12,560 nucleotides of DNA from Bacillota bacterium (lineage in GTDB: Bacteria > Bacillota > Clostridia > Acetivibrionales > DSM-2933), in the NCBI GenBank assembly GCA_030705945.1, contig JAUZPS010000078.1:1-12560 (forward strand), read 5' to 3'. A program made the translations under genes and the position numbers. The stretch's first letter is position 1; each line of letters starts with the position of its first letter. Below are positions 1 to 7,063 of this stretch, piece after piece. A model generated the notes under the pieces. That model saw nothing but the letters and a program-made list of their open reading frames with translations. It was not told where the DNA came from and made no database searches.

Positions 1-30
1 CAGGTGCTCCCCCAGCTGAGCTAAGCGCCC
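1..30 (-). tRNA. Partial tRNA, 5' end only (probably tRNA-Val)
   Basis: Read on the minus strand, this is the first 30 bases of a tRNA. A 7-base acceptor strand (GGGCGCT) is followed by TA, a D-stem GCTC, a D-loop with GG, the closing GAGC, and the first bases of an anticodon arm (ACCTG). The anticodon lies outside the window, so the amino acid cannot be read. The 5' half resembles clostridial tRNA-Val, but tRNA-Ala has a very similar D-arm. It is the last visible gene of a minus-strand tRNA cluster and starts 5 bases after the tRNA-Glu end. Confidence 0.8.
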
Positions 31-35
31 TCAAA

Positions 36-108
36 TGACCCATAGGGGATTCGAACCCCTGTAGCCGCCGTGAAAGGGCGGTGTCTTAGACCACTTGACC
101 AATGGGCC
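36..108 (-). tRNA. tRNA-Glu (anticodon TTC)
   Basis: This 73-base tRNA folds as a full cloverleaf on the minus strand. The acceptor GGCCCAT pairs with ATGGGTC (one G-T pair) and the discriminator base is A. The anticodon stem CCGCC/GGCGG closes a 7-base loop with TTC at its centre, and the T-arm is AGGGG-TTCGAAT-CCCCT. CCA is not encoded, because the next bases are TTTG, so CCA must be added after transcription. It lies 6 bases downstream of tRNA-Met and is probably made from the same transcript. Confidence 0.96.
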
Positions 109-114
109 ATATAA

Positions 115-188
115 TAGCGGCGGTCGGATTTGAACCAACGACACTGCGGGTATGAACCGCATGCTCTAGCCAACTGAGCTACGCCGCC
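115..188 (-). tRNA. tRNA-Met (anticodon CAT, elongator type)
   Basis: This 74-base minus-strand cloverleaf has acceptor GGCGGCG pairing with CGCCGCT (first pair G-T), discriminator A, T-arm GTTGG-TTCAAAT-CCGAC and anticodon stem TGCGG/CCGCA with CAT in the loop. The anticodon stem lacks the three consecutive G-C pairs of initiator tRNA, so this reads as elongator Met. A CAT tRNA could instead be tRNA-Ile2 with modified lysidine, but the body matches elongator Met of clostridia better. CCA is not encoded. It is the first gene of the cluster after the promoter at 227-256. Confidence 0.93.
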
Positions 189-226
189 ATATTTATTTTT
201 ACGTCCCGTGACTAGCACGCTAAAAC

Positions 227-256
227 ATTATAACAGGTATTTTGATAATAAGTCAA
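227..256 (-). promoter_or_regulatory. Sigma-A type promoter of the tRNA cluster
   Basis: On the minus strand a -35 box TTGACT (251-256) and a perfect -10 box TATAAT (227-232) are separated by 18 bases. Transcription would begin near 219, about 30 bases before tRNA-Met. This is one of the two best promoter matches in the window, as expected for a stable RNA operon. Confidence 0.85.
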
Positions 257-310
257 TAGAAAAATAATATTTTTTTAATTATTTTTAATATAACTTTTAA
301 TATACTTATA

Positions 311-417
311 TAGATAAAAAGCAATTAATCTTTTACATTTGCCTATCGCAAAATAACGTTAAAGCGTTCGTTATTTTGCTCCGTCAAATGTAAGATTAAT
401 AGTGCTTTTTATATAGA
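311..417 (+). repeat. 107-bp hairpin element, copy A (MITE-like)
   Basis: This sequence is identical, base for base by eye, to the reverse complement of 10569-10675. It is a long imperfect palindrome. The outer arms are AAAAAGC (316-322) and GCTTTTT (404-410). Middle arms, with a small bulge, are TTAATCTTTTACATTTG against CAAATGTAAGATTAA. A perfect 11-bp inner stem GCAAAATAACG (348-358) / CGTTATTTTGC (369-379) has a 10-base loop. It carries no coding capacity, so if mobile it would need a transposase in trans. It begins 12 bases past the ctpA stop codon and ends in TTTTT in either direction, so it may also act as a transcription terminator. No clear target duplication is visible. Confidence 0.9.
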
Positions 418-429
418 TTAATAGCGTTT

Positions 430-1938
430 TTAATTTAGTACTTCTACAGCTTTTAAATACTGTTTGTCCGTATTGATAACAACACTGTCCAGGCTTTTAT
501 TCAAAGCCTTCTGTGTTGAAAAATCCAGATTACCGCAGGGGTACAATCCGCTCTTTTTCTGGAATTTCTTTAACGCGTCGAAAGTTTTTGCGTCAAACTT
601 ATCGTTGCCCGCATCAACATTATAGCCGCATACCCTTAATATGTTCTTTGCGCTATATACCTCATAGCTTTGAGAATTGAGTTTGGGTTTTATTTTCACC
701 TTTAATTTGTTTATGGAACTAAGATTAACTCCGTTTATGGCGTCTTTACCGTCACTGACATTAATATCAGGCGTTATCCCCTTAAGATCTATCATGCGTC
801 CATTAGGAGTATAATAATAACCTGTCGTTATTTTAACCCATCCAATTATTTCAGAGTCTTCAGGAGTTATTTTGTACTTATCCTCAAGGTCATCCCCGAT
901 TACCAATTTTACTCCAAGTTGATCCTCGTATTTTTTATAAGCTTCAGGCGTTAATATAGAATAAATGCTTTGCACCTTTGCTTTTCCGAAAGTTTTTGTT
1001 CCGATTATAGTTCCAGCGGCAGTGTCCTGTATTGCTCCTGTAAGTATTTCTGACGCGCTGGCGCTGTTTCCGTTTACGAGAACCGCCAATTTAAATTTTT
1101 TATCCTTTAAATCTGACCTGTATTCTATATCCTGCATTTTTTCAGAATTAAAATCCAGTTTTGCGATCAGGCCTTCGGGCACGAAGTTCTTGGCAATTTC
1201 AACAACCTGACTTACTTCTCCTCCAGGATCGTCCCTTAGATCAAGCGCTATCTTTTTAATTTTTTTGCTTTCCAGTTCCTTTAATGCTTTTGCCATTTCG
1301 GCAGCCGCGTTCATATTAAAAATGCTTAATTTTATATAGCCTATATCGCCTCGTATTTCATAGCTTACGGGATTTACCCTGATATCATCGCGGGTAACCT
1401 TGATTTTTGTCTGGTTCTTCTCTCCGTCTTTAATGATTCCCATAATTACATCAGTTCCTTTTTTGCCCGAAATCATTTTTACAACATCCTGAGAACCTTT
1501 TTTGCTTATACTTTGTCCGTCCACACTGATAATTTTATCTCCAGTGGCTATACCAGCCTTCTCAGCAGGTGAATCCTTATAAACCTCCTCAACAATGTAC
1601 TGACCGTCTAACTGATTAAAAGCTATACCTATACCTACATATTCGCCGTCAATAGTGCTGAAAAATTGATTAGCTTCTTCTTTTGTATAAAATTCAGTGT
1701 ATTGATCCATTGAACTGAAAATCCCTTTAAGAGCGTTCTCCATCATTTTGTTTTGATCAACGGAGCCTTTATGTTTATCGTTTACCATGTCCATAATACT
1801 TTTTAAATAATCCGAATTCTGAGTTTCATCCGTTGCGTCCGTTGATGAAAATGCCATGTTTGAACTTAGAGTTGTTATAATGATAACTAATAAAATAAAG
1901 CTTTTCAGCTTGCGTTTGTTTCTAATAAATTTGCTCAT
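430..1938 (-). CDS. ctpA: S41 family carboxy-terminal processing protease with peptidoglycan-binding domain
   Basis: An exported serine protease of the Ctp/Prc family (502 aa) that trims or degrades proteins outside the membrane. Residues 1-30 form a signal peptide or membrane anchor (KRKLK, then a hydrophobic stretch). A helical N-domain precedes a PDZ domain (about 97-180) that would present substrate C-termini. The S41 catalytic core (about 190-395) holds DLRDDPGG (233-240) and a Ser-Lys dyad. Ser294 in GNSASASEIL and Lys319 in TFGK are 25 residues apart, as in known Ctp enzymes. About 35 extra residues (330-368) lie between the lysine motif and the YYTPNGR strand. Residues 425-482 resemble a PG_binding_1 repeat, so the enzyme is probably tethered to the wall. 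The start ATG follows GGGGAGG (1944-1950) by 5 bases. It lies 233 bp downstream of the SLH genes on the same strand; whether it has its own promoter is unclear. The gene symbol denotes the family only. Confidence 0.93.
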   Translation of the reverse strand: MSKFIRNKRKLKSFILLVIIITTLSSNMAFSSTDATDETQNSDYLKSIMDMVNDKHKGSVDQNKMMENALKGIFSSMDQYTEFYTKEEANQFFSTIDGEYVGIGIAFNQLDGQYIVEEVYKDSPAEKAGIATGDKIISVDGQSISKKGSQDVVKMISGKKGTDVIMGIIKDGEKNQTKIKVTRDDIRVNPVSYEIRGDIGYIKLSIFNMNAAAEMAKALKELESKKIKKIALDLRDDPGGEVSQVVEIAKNFVPEGLIAKLDFNSEKMQDIEYRSDLKDKKFKLAVLVNGNSASASEILTGAIQDTAAGTIIGTKTFGKAKVQSIYSILTPEAYKKYEDQLGVKLVIGDDLEDKYKITPEDSEIIGWVKITTGYYYTPNGRMIDLKGITPDINVSDGKDAINGVNLSSINKLKVKIKPKLNSQSYEVYSAKNILRVCGYNVDAGNDKFDAKTFDALKKFQKKSGLYPCGNLDFSTQKALNKSLDSVVINTDKQYLKAVEVLN

Positions 1939-1991
1939 GAGCGCCTCCCCTTATCATAACTTTTAATATGTTGTAAGTTTAATTATTCTTT

Positions 1992-2045
1992 TATATATTT
2001 TGCAATAAACATTTTACATCCATTTTTTATATTGCAAAATATATA
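1992..2045. repeat. 16-bp perfect inverted repeat with 22-base spacer
   Basis: The arms TATATATTTTGCAATA (1992-2007) and TATTGCAAAATATATA (2030-2045) are exact reverse complements. The spacer contains the string TTTTACAT, which also recurs in the other palindromic elements of this window. It lies upstream of ctpA, between that gene and the larger palindrome at 2055-2139. It could be a small hairpin element or an operator for ctpA; nothing in the sequence decides between these. Confidence 0.7.
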
Positions 2046-2054
2046 CCTTGATTC

Positions 2055-2139
2055 ATAAGTTGCGAAAGGTTCAGCTTTGATAGTAAAATGCAGGCGTTTT
2101 AACTGCATTTTTTAATGTAAAGTCTTTTTCGCAACTTAT
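2055..2139. repeat. Palindromic hairpin element, second family
   Basis: The terminal arms ATAAGTTGCGAAA (2055-2067) and TTTCGCAACTTAT (2127-2139) are perfect 13-bp inverted repeats. An inner perfect stem AAAATGCAG (2085-2093) / CTGCATTTT (2103-2111) closes on a 9-base loop. The sequence between the stems pairs only partly. The right arm, read on the minus strand, closely matches the lone arm at 6954-6990. The element sits 32 bp past the stop of the SLH gene, and its inner U-rich hairpin could end or weaken transcription before ctpA. Confidence 0.8.
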
Positions 2140-2171
2140 ATACATTTATTTTTAATGATTTTTTTATAAGT

Positions 2172-3713
2172 TTAGAATCCCAAATACTTGTCCCTATAGT
2201 CCTTCCTTATTCCATCACGCATATAAACTATAAACCTATTTAGCAACGCTGCCGCTTTTGCGTTGGTCAATTTGGCGTTTGGGTTGAGGTTGCCTTTATC
2301 ATCGCCTTTAACTAAGCCTATTTGTTGAGCGACGCTTACAGCATTTTTGGCATAACCTGGTATAGAATCATTGTCCTTAAAGGTGGTCACGGCGCCGGAT
2401 TCGGGAGCCATATCCTCAAGTCCAAGTCCTCTTATGAAAACGGTAATAGCTTCAGCTAAAGTCAGGTAATCATTGGGATTGAAATTACTTTCGCCTTTTC
2501 CATTCAAAAATCCTCTTTTAAATGCGCTTTCAATTTGATTATAATACAGATTATCCTGTGTAACATCGTTAAATGTTGGAACAGTTTGAGTCTTTTTTGT
2601 TGAGGCTGAGGTTGTTGTTTTAGATATAAGAGCCGAATCTTGAGGAACTTCTTTGCCCGCAAGTATTATTGCTTTTGCAAACTCTGCCCTTGTCATGTAC
2701 TGATCAGGGTTAAAGGAGGAGTCATTATCAGTAAGAACCTCAAGGCTATAGAGCATTCTTACGTCATTTTCCGCCCAATGTCCTTTTAACTGACTTATAT
2801 TTGGAACCTTTAACCTTGTCTGAACCGGAAAAGTCTCAATTTTAAGGCTATCCTTTGAAGTTACCATATTGTCAGAAGGCGCGTTGCTAGGATCGAAGGC
2901 CGGCAGATTGGAGGTGTACTCCAGTATGCTGCTGTTGCTTTGAGTCTGCACATAGCCCCCTCCAAAGCTTATCTCATTGGGTTTGTTTTCAACATATCTT
3001 ATTTGCTTTGTAGTCGATGTAGAATATGTAACATCAGCGGAACCACCCCATTTTTCAACTTTGGCTCCGTTTTTTTTCTCGCTCTGAACTATATAATTGA
3101 GCTCTTCCACCTCTGTCGTTCCCCAATACTGGTCATATCCATAAAATTTACCCGTTATATCAAGAGTAATGGTTCCCGAACTCTGAGAAGCAGAGCCTGA
3201 CGAGGAACTTCCAATGGAATATATTTTTCTTCCTGAGATGTTGCCCGCATAGTAATTTACTGCAGGCTTCATATCTGTTAGATTTGTCCTTGAGAAATCA
3301 TAACTTGTCAGAGTGTAATTATTGTTGCCAATCTTTATAGTTTCAACAGGCTTTGAATTAAGGCTAGTCTCCTCAACACTCTGGCCATTATCTTTTTTGC
3401 TTATTAAAGTATTATAGATCAAAGTTCGCTTTAAATTCGAACTTTTATCAATGCTAGCAAGATCATAAGTGTATGTTGATGAAACAGCGTTCCCTTTAAG
3501 GGCTTTCTTTATGGTAAGACTTCCCTTTAAGACTACAGGCTGTCCGCTTAAAAAATTTACCTCCTGATATTCATAAGTTGTTTTTCCCGCAACTTCACCT
3601 GAAGAAATTCCACCCTCATAGCCGCTGTAGCCCTCTGTCGCCATTACCTTCATTGGTTCAATGCAAATAAGTGTCAAAATTAAAAATATTATCATATAAA
3701 AACTTCTTTTCAT
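2172..3713 (-). CDS. Exported protein with three C-terminal SLH domains
   Basis: A 513-aa protein expected to lie on the cell surface, held there by SLH domains that bind secondary cell-wall polymer. Residues 1-25 are a signal peptide (MKRS, a hydrophobic core, likely cleavage after VMA). Residues 30-300 match no family I recognise; they include a Gly-rich start and a Ser-rich stretch near 166-180. Three SLH repeats follow: about 310-352 (GHWAENDVRMLYSLEVL), 380-430 and 444-495. A Ser/Thr/Lys linker at 364-378 separates the first two. The reading frame extends upstream to a TTG at 3755, but ATG 3713 is chosen. It begins the signal peptide and follows AGGAG, whereas the TTG overlaps the preceding gene and would put charged residues ahead of the signal. 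The gap to the upstream SLH gene is 31 bp, so the two are surely co-transcribed. Confidence 0.9.
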   Translation of the reverse strand: MKRSFYMIIFLILTLICIEPMKVMATEGYSGYEGGISSGEVAGKTTYEYQEVNFLSGQPVVLKGSLTIKKALKGNAVSSTYTYDLASIDKSSNLKRTLIYNTLISKKDNGQSVEETSLNSKPVETIKIGNNNYTLTSYDFSRTNLTDMKPAVNYYAGNISGRKIYSIGSSSSGSASQSSGTITLDITGKFYGYDQYWGTTEVEELNYIVQSEKKNGAKVEKWGGSADVTYSTSTTKQIRYVENKPNEISFGGGYVQTQSNSSILEYTSNLPAFDPSNAPSDNMVTSKDSLKIETFPVQTRLKVPNISQLKGHWAENDVRMLYSLEVLTDNDSSFNPDQYMTRAEFAKAIILAGKEVPQDSALISKTTTSASTKKTQTVPTFNDVTQDNLYYNQIESAFKRGFLNGKGESNFNPNDYLTLAEAITVFIRGLGLEDMAPESGAVTTFKDNDSIPGYAKNAVSVAQQIGLVKGDDKGNLNPNAKLTNAKAAALLNRFIVYMRDGIRKDYRDKYLGF

Positions 3714-3724
3714 ATTAAGACCCA

Positions 3725-3729
3725 CTCCT
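3725..3729 (-). promoter_or_regulatory. Ribosome binding site fixing the ATG 3713 start
   Basis: AGGAG on the minus strand lies 11 bases before ATG 3713, within the 31-bp gap after the upstream stop codon. The spacing is a little long, but this is the only good Shine-Dalgarno match here, and it excludes the in-frame TTG at 3755. Confidence 0.7.
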
Positions 3730-3744
3730 CTTCGCAGCGCTGTT

Positions 3745-6744
3745 CTACGCGTCAACGATCACAATATAAGCATCGCCTGTCTCAGTTTTACCTTTTTTAT
3801 AAATTCTTAAAGTATCATTTTTATTAATCTCTGAAGGATTTATTTCTTTTTTATTTTTGATTATAATACTGTTTTTTAGTAAATTAAGAGTTATATCCTT
3901 GCTATCTGCCCATATATGATTTGTAACATCGTATATTTTAGCATCCCTTAACATAACTCCCGTTGGCTCTGTAAGGTATTTACCATCGTCTCCTGCACTT
4001 CCTCCCGACAGTTCAACCACTCTTCCCTTAGCAAAGGCTCCGTCAGGCCCATATGGCGCTGTACTGACGAGAACCGCGTTAATATTGTCCGCCATAATGT
4101 AAACGCTTGAACCTATAAAAGATTTGTCTCCATAACCTGTAAAATCGCGTTGCGCTATCAGACCTTTATCCGTTAATATTTTGGTATCGTAAGTTATTTT
4201 AAAGGTCTTAGGAGTATTGACATACTCCCAGTTCTGACCTTTTAACTGGGAGAAGGATTCTACCTCGAAGCTCTTATTGTCATCTATTGCTTTGATCCTT
4301 CCTCTATAAATTGTAGCAGCGTTTGGATCTATTCTTTCATTTAATTGAACAATACCTGCTAAATAGTCGCCGCTATCATTATCCCTGTTTGCTACAATAT
4401 AAGCTGCGTCATCGCTTGATATGCTGTTTCCAAGCACCAGTCTGTCATCTTTTACAATAATTGTTCCAGGCCCATATGTAAAATCGTTACTGTTTTTTGT
4501 AAGCCCGAATTTGTTTGCGCTTGCTTCATTATTTGAAATAGTATCATCAATCATGCTCTCAAGGTTATTTTTATTCCTGAAGGTTACAACAGCTGCTTTC
4601 TCTCCTCCCCCATAATCACTTTGAGATGCAATGTACGCCTCCTGATTTTTGAGATTTTTATTAACTCCTTCAATCTCAACTGCTTTATTGTCGGAGTATA
4701 GCTTATAATCATCTCCAAGTCTGATTTTGCTGATACCGATGCTATCCGCCCGTTCCCACTGGCCCTTGTCAAGCTTCTCAACATTCTGCAGAACAAGATC
4801 ATTCGAAGTATCGTCAATATACACAAGTTTTCCTTTATATATATTTTTAATAGGTTTCTGACTATCGCTTACTGTAATTCCTTTGACGGATATATTTTTA
4901 TTTGTCTGGTTTAAAAGAAGCTTTATCCGGTCTCCATCCTTCAATTTATCCAACCCTACCACTTCATTATTGCTAACAACAGTAACCTTATCATCCACGG
5001 GCAAAACCTGTTGAGTTCCATCTTCAAACTCTACCGCGATACTTGATGGTTTCCGTGATATGACCTTTGCGTATTTGTTTGTATAGTTATCGGCAGCGCT
5101 TATATCATAAACATTCATACCGGCATCCAGCTTCATGAAAACCGAGTCCCCCGGTTCTATGTCCTCAATATCAGCCTTTTTATGATTCTTATTTACAGTT
5201 ATGCCATTAGGATTAATATAGTTAAACGTTCTTAAGGCGTTTAACACAGAAGGATCCACACCATCCCCATTTTCGCCGTAAAGGGTTATATACCCAAGTT
5301 GGGGATTGTTTTCTTCGACTACCCCTCTCACTATCCGCGTATCTCCATTTAGTGTAAGATTTGCGCTATTAATATCCGTAACCATATTGTTCTTTATTGT
5401 AAGAATAAAAGTCAGGTCAGGCTTAATCTGATCGATGGTTGCAGGTTTGCCGTCTATGCGAATCTTGGCGTTATTACTGTATCTTAAGGTAGAATCAATA
5501 AGACCGCTGCCGCTGTTTGCAATGTTTCCCTTATTTGTAGAATCCAGATTAGGGTAATCAAGATTCAAAAGTGTCGTCACATTCATTGTAAGTTTTGATG
5601 GGTCCACTGAATTGACTTGCGCTGCTACATATTTTGTATCATTTACGCTGGAAACAACATTCATAAACCTTATGGTATTATCGGGAGCAACAATGTATTC
5701 CACCCTGTCGCCTAAACTCAGAAGATCATTCTTTCCGATTTTTCCATCCTTATATACAATAAAATCTTTTTCAGCGCCTGGTACCGGGGTTCCAACCTGT
5801 TCATTCTTGCTATTGTCGAAAGCGTCGGTTAAATACTGAGCATCTACTTTGTGAAGCTTACCGTTGCTGTTTCTTATATTGTACGTGTTAGTCGTTATCT
5901 TATCTCCCATGCTGGAATCAACAGATTTCTTAATATCCTCTATTGTTCCCATCTTTTTATCATACTTTAATATAGGCAAAATAATATTCTCAGCATTTTT
6001 AATTATCTGCGCGGTTTGTTCCCTTGTAACAGTCCCGGTAGGATTAAAGCTTCCGTTACCAGTACCGTTCATTATATTGTTTTTTAGCATTGCTTCAAGA
6101 TATGGAATTTTAATAGGATCTGCCATTGACCAGTCGTTGAAGCTGTTAAATATATTATCTTGTCCGTACACAGGATCAAGCTTCAAGGTCTTTGCCATCC
6201 AGTCGCCTATTTCCTGCCTCTGAGCGCGATTGCTCCTATAAAAGCTTGTACCAGGTATAAGTGTGGTCTGATCAGCGTTCAAAGCATCTGTCAGGGCCTG
6301 TTTTGTTATTAACCCTTCATTAGCAGCGAGCTGTAAATAACCATCGGACCACATATTAATTGCATTTTTCTTCTTATTTGCGGCAGCTCTTGCATTATCG
6401 AGCGCTTCCGCCGCTTTTTGCGCGTCAGCTTCCCTGCCCACTATTCTATAAGCGGCAGCAATGGCCTGCTCTTTTGTTACCGGCTGCGTCAATCCGAAGC
6501 TTCTATTTCCATACCCTTTCATAATTCCAAGAGCTCCGGTTTCGTAAATCGCTTCCTTAGCCCACGTATCTGAATTTTTAACATCAGTATAGTCAATATT
6601 TTTCAATAATACAGACGCATTGTCTATTCCGGAATATACCGCTTCAGGAACTTCCTTTTCGGAAGCCGCGGAGGAGAAAACTCCTGTCAGCATCAGCGCA
6701 ATAGAGAGTAATAGGGATACTTTCTTTTGTTTTTTGTGTGTCAT
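3745..6744 (-). CDS. Large S-layer-like protein with three N-terminal SLH domains
   Basis: A 999-aa exported protein, the first gene of the minus-strand surface operon. A signal peptide (KKQKK, hydrophobic core, SAA near 25-27) leads into three SLH repeats at about 57-103, 130-188 and 199-250. The third is the clearest (LKNNIMNGTGNGSFNPTG, then TREQ). The remaining 740 residues are rich in short polar beta-type stretches, Asp, Asn and Lys. They contain at least one internal repeat: IYKGKL...IDD...GQWE (635-664) recurs as IYRGRI...IDD...QNWE (812-840). This build fits an S-layer subunit or another large surface protein, with the SLH part anchoring and the rest forming the lattice or exposed face. 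No catalytic motif is visible. The ATG follows AAAGG (6754-6758) by 9 bases. Three N-terminal SLH repeats with a long unrelated tail is the usual S-layer arrangement, but whether this is the main lattice protein is inference. Confidence 0.9.
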   Translation of the reverse strand: MTHKKQKKVSLLLSIALMLTGVFSSAASEKEVPEAVYSGIDNASVLLKNIDYTDVKNSDTWAKEAIYETGALGIMKGYGNRSFGLTQPVTKEQAIAAAYRIVGREADAQKAAEALDNARAAANKKKNAINMWSDGYLQLAANEGLITKQALTDALNADQTTLIPGTSFYRSNRAQRQEIGDWMAKTLKLDPVYGQDNIFNSFNDWSMADPIKIPYLEAMLKNNIMNGTGNGSFNPTGTVTREQTAQIIKNAENIILPILKYDKKMGTIEDIKKSVDSSMGDKITTNTYNIRNSNGKLHKVDAQYLTDAFDNSKNEQVGTPVPGAEKDFIVYKDGKIGKNDLLSLGDRVEYIVAPDNTIRFMNVVSSVNDTKYVAAQVNSVDPSKLTMNVTTLLNLDYPNLDSTNKGNIANSGSGLIDSTLRYSNNAKIRIDGKPATIDQIKPDLTFILTIKNNMVTDINSANLTLNGDTRIVRGVVEENNPQLGYITLYGENGDGVDPSVLNALRTFNYINPNGITVNKNHKKADIEDIEPGDSVFMKLDAGMNVYDISAADNYTNKYAKVISRKPSSIAVEFEDGTQQVLPVDDKVTVVSNNEVVGLDKLKDGDRIKLLLNQTNKNISVKGITVSDSQKPIKNIYKGKLVYIDDTSNDLVLQNVEKLDKGQWERADSIGISKIRLGDDYKLYSDNKAVEIEGVNKNLKNQEAYIASQSDYGGGEKAAVVTFRNKNNLESMIDDTISNNEASANKFGLTKNSNDFTYGPGTIIVKDDRLVLGNSISSDDAAYIVANRDNDSGDYLAGIVQLNERIDPNAATIYRGRIKAIDDNKSFEVESFSQLKGQNWEYVNTPKTFKITYDTKILTDKGLIAQRDFTGYGDKSFIGSSVYIMADNINAVLVSTAPYGPDGAFAKGRVVELSGGSAGDDGKYLTEPTGVMLRDAKIYDVTNHIWADSKDITLNLLKNSIIIKNKKEINPSEINKNDTLRIYKKGKTETGDAYIVIVDA

Positions 6745-6792
6745 ATTACTCTACCTTTCTCTTTTGAAATTCATTAATACATCTATAATATC

Positions 6793-6805
6793 GGCTAATG
6801 TAGCC
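6793..6805. promoter_or_regulatory. Short perfect palindrome upstream of the SLH operon
   Basis: GGCTA and TAGCC are perfect 5-bp arms around a 3-base centre, about 50 bp before the start codon of the 999-aa SLH protein. The position suits an operator or a 5'-leader hairpin. Arms this short can arise by chance, and no regulator is identified. Confidence 0.3.
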
Positions 6806-6917
6806 AATTATTTTATTATTCAATTTTATTGATTGTTTGCTGTAATAAAAATTTTTGTTAATCGTCTGAGCATGCATATTTTAGTTTATCAACGCAAAAG
6901 TTATATATTATCGAAAT

Positions 6918-6950
6918 CTATAGATAACCAAATGTAAGATTAGTTTTTAA
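6918..6950 (+). repeat. Possible eroded relative of the 107-bp hairpin element
   Basis: CAAATGTAAGATTA (6929-6942) is identical to 14 bases of the right arm of copy A. Just before it lies TATAGATAA, like the left end of copy A, and just after it is a TTTTTA run. The centre of the element is missing. This could be an internally deleted copy, or chance in AT-rich DNA. Confidence 0.4.
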
Positions 6951-6953
6951 AGC

Positions 6954-6990
6954 ATATAAGTTGCGAAAAAATTTTACATTAAAAATGAAG
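6954..6990 (+). repeat. Lone arm of the second palindrome family
   Basis: This stretch begins ATATAAGTTGCGAAAAA and continues through TTTACATTAAAAA. Apart from a few substitutions and small indels, it aligns along about 37 bases with the right arm of the element at 2055-2139 read in reverse complement. The partner arm is absent, so it is a half element. It lies directly upstream of cooS and overlaps its candidate -35 box. Confidence 0.65.
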
Positions 6991-7002
6991 TTAAGGTAGT
7001 AT
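6973..7002 (+). promoter_or_regulatory. Candidate cooS promoter
   Basis: TTTACA (6973-6978, 5 of 6 consensus) and TAGTAT (6997-7002, 4 of 6) are 18 bases apart, about 60 bases before the cooS start codon. The -35 box falls inside the lone palindrome arm and the -10 box inside the 17-bp repeat at 6994-7010. The match is only moderate in very AT-rich DNA. Confidence 0.35.
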
Positions 7003-7010
7003 CCAAAAAA
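6994..7010 (+). repeat. Left member of a 17-bp inverted repeat flanking cooS
   Basis: AGGTAGTATCCAAAAAA recurs in inverted orientation with one mismatch at 9313-9329, beyond the other end of cooS. The two copies point inward like terminal inverted repeats, but the A-run contributes six of the matches. Confidence 0.55.
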
Positions 7011-7063
7011 TAATATTGTATTTTTCACGATTTTAAATAATCTATTATCAAGGAGGCTAATCA

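Larger units (their letters stand above)
6745..7063. other. Divergent intergenic region between the SLH operon and cooS
   Basis: This gap of about 320 bp contains no gene I can support. It must hold the start signals of both divergent transcripts. From left to right I see a short perfect palindrome GGCTA-CAT-TAGCC (read on the minus strand, near 6793-6805), a stretch resembling an eroded copy of the 107-bp element (6918-6950), a lone arm of the second palindrome family (6954-6990), and a candidate cooS promoter (6973-7002). No convincing -35/-10 pair for the minus-strand operon was found. Confidence 0.6.

Noticed and set aside
21..218. Open reading frame across the tRNA cluster
   Set aside because: It is made entirely of tRNA genes and their leader; three clear cloverleaf signals explain the sequence.
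311..417. CRISPR array, because of repeated palindromic arms
   Set aside because: The arms are inverted within single elements and there is no series of direct repeats separated by equal-length spacers anywhere in the window.
3714..3755. Upstream TTG start for the 513-aa SLH protein, adding 14 residues
   Set aside because: It overlaps the previous gene's stop region, has no Shine-Dalgarno site and would place arginine-rich residues before the signal peptide.
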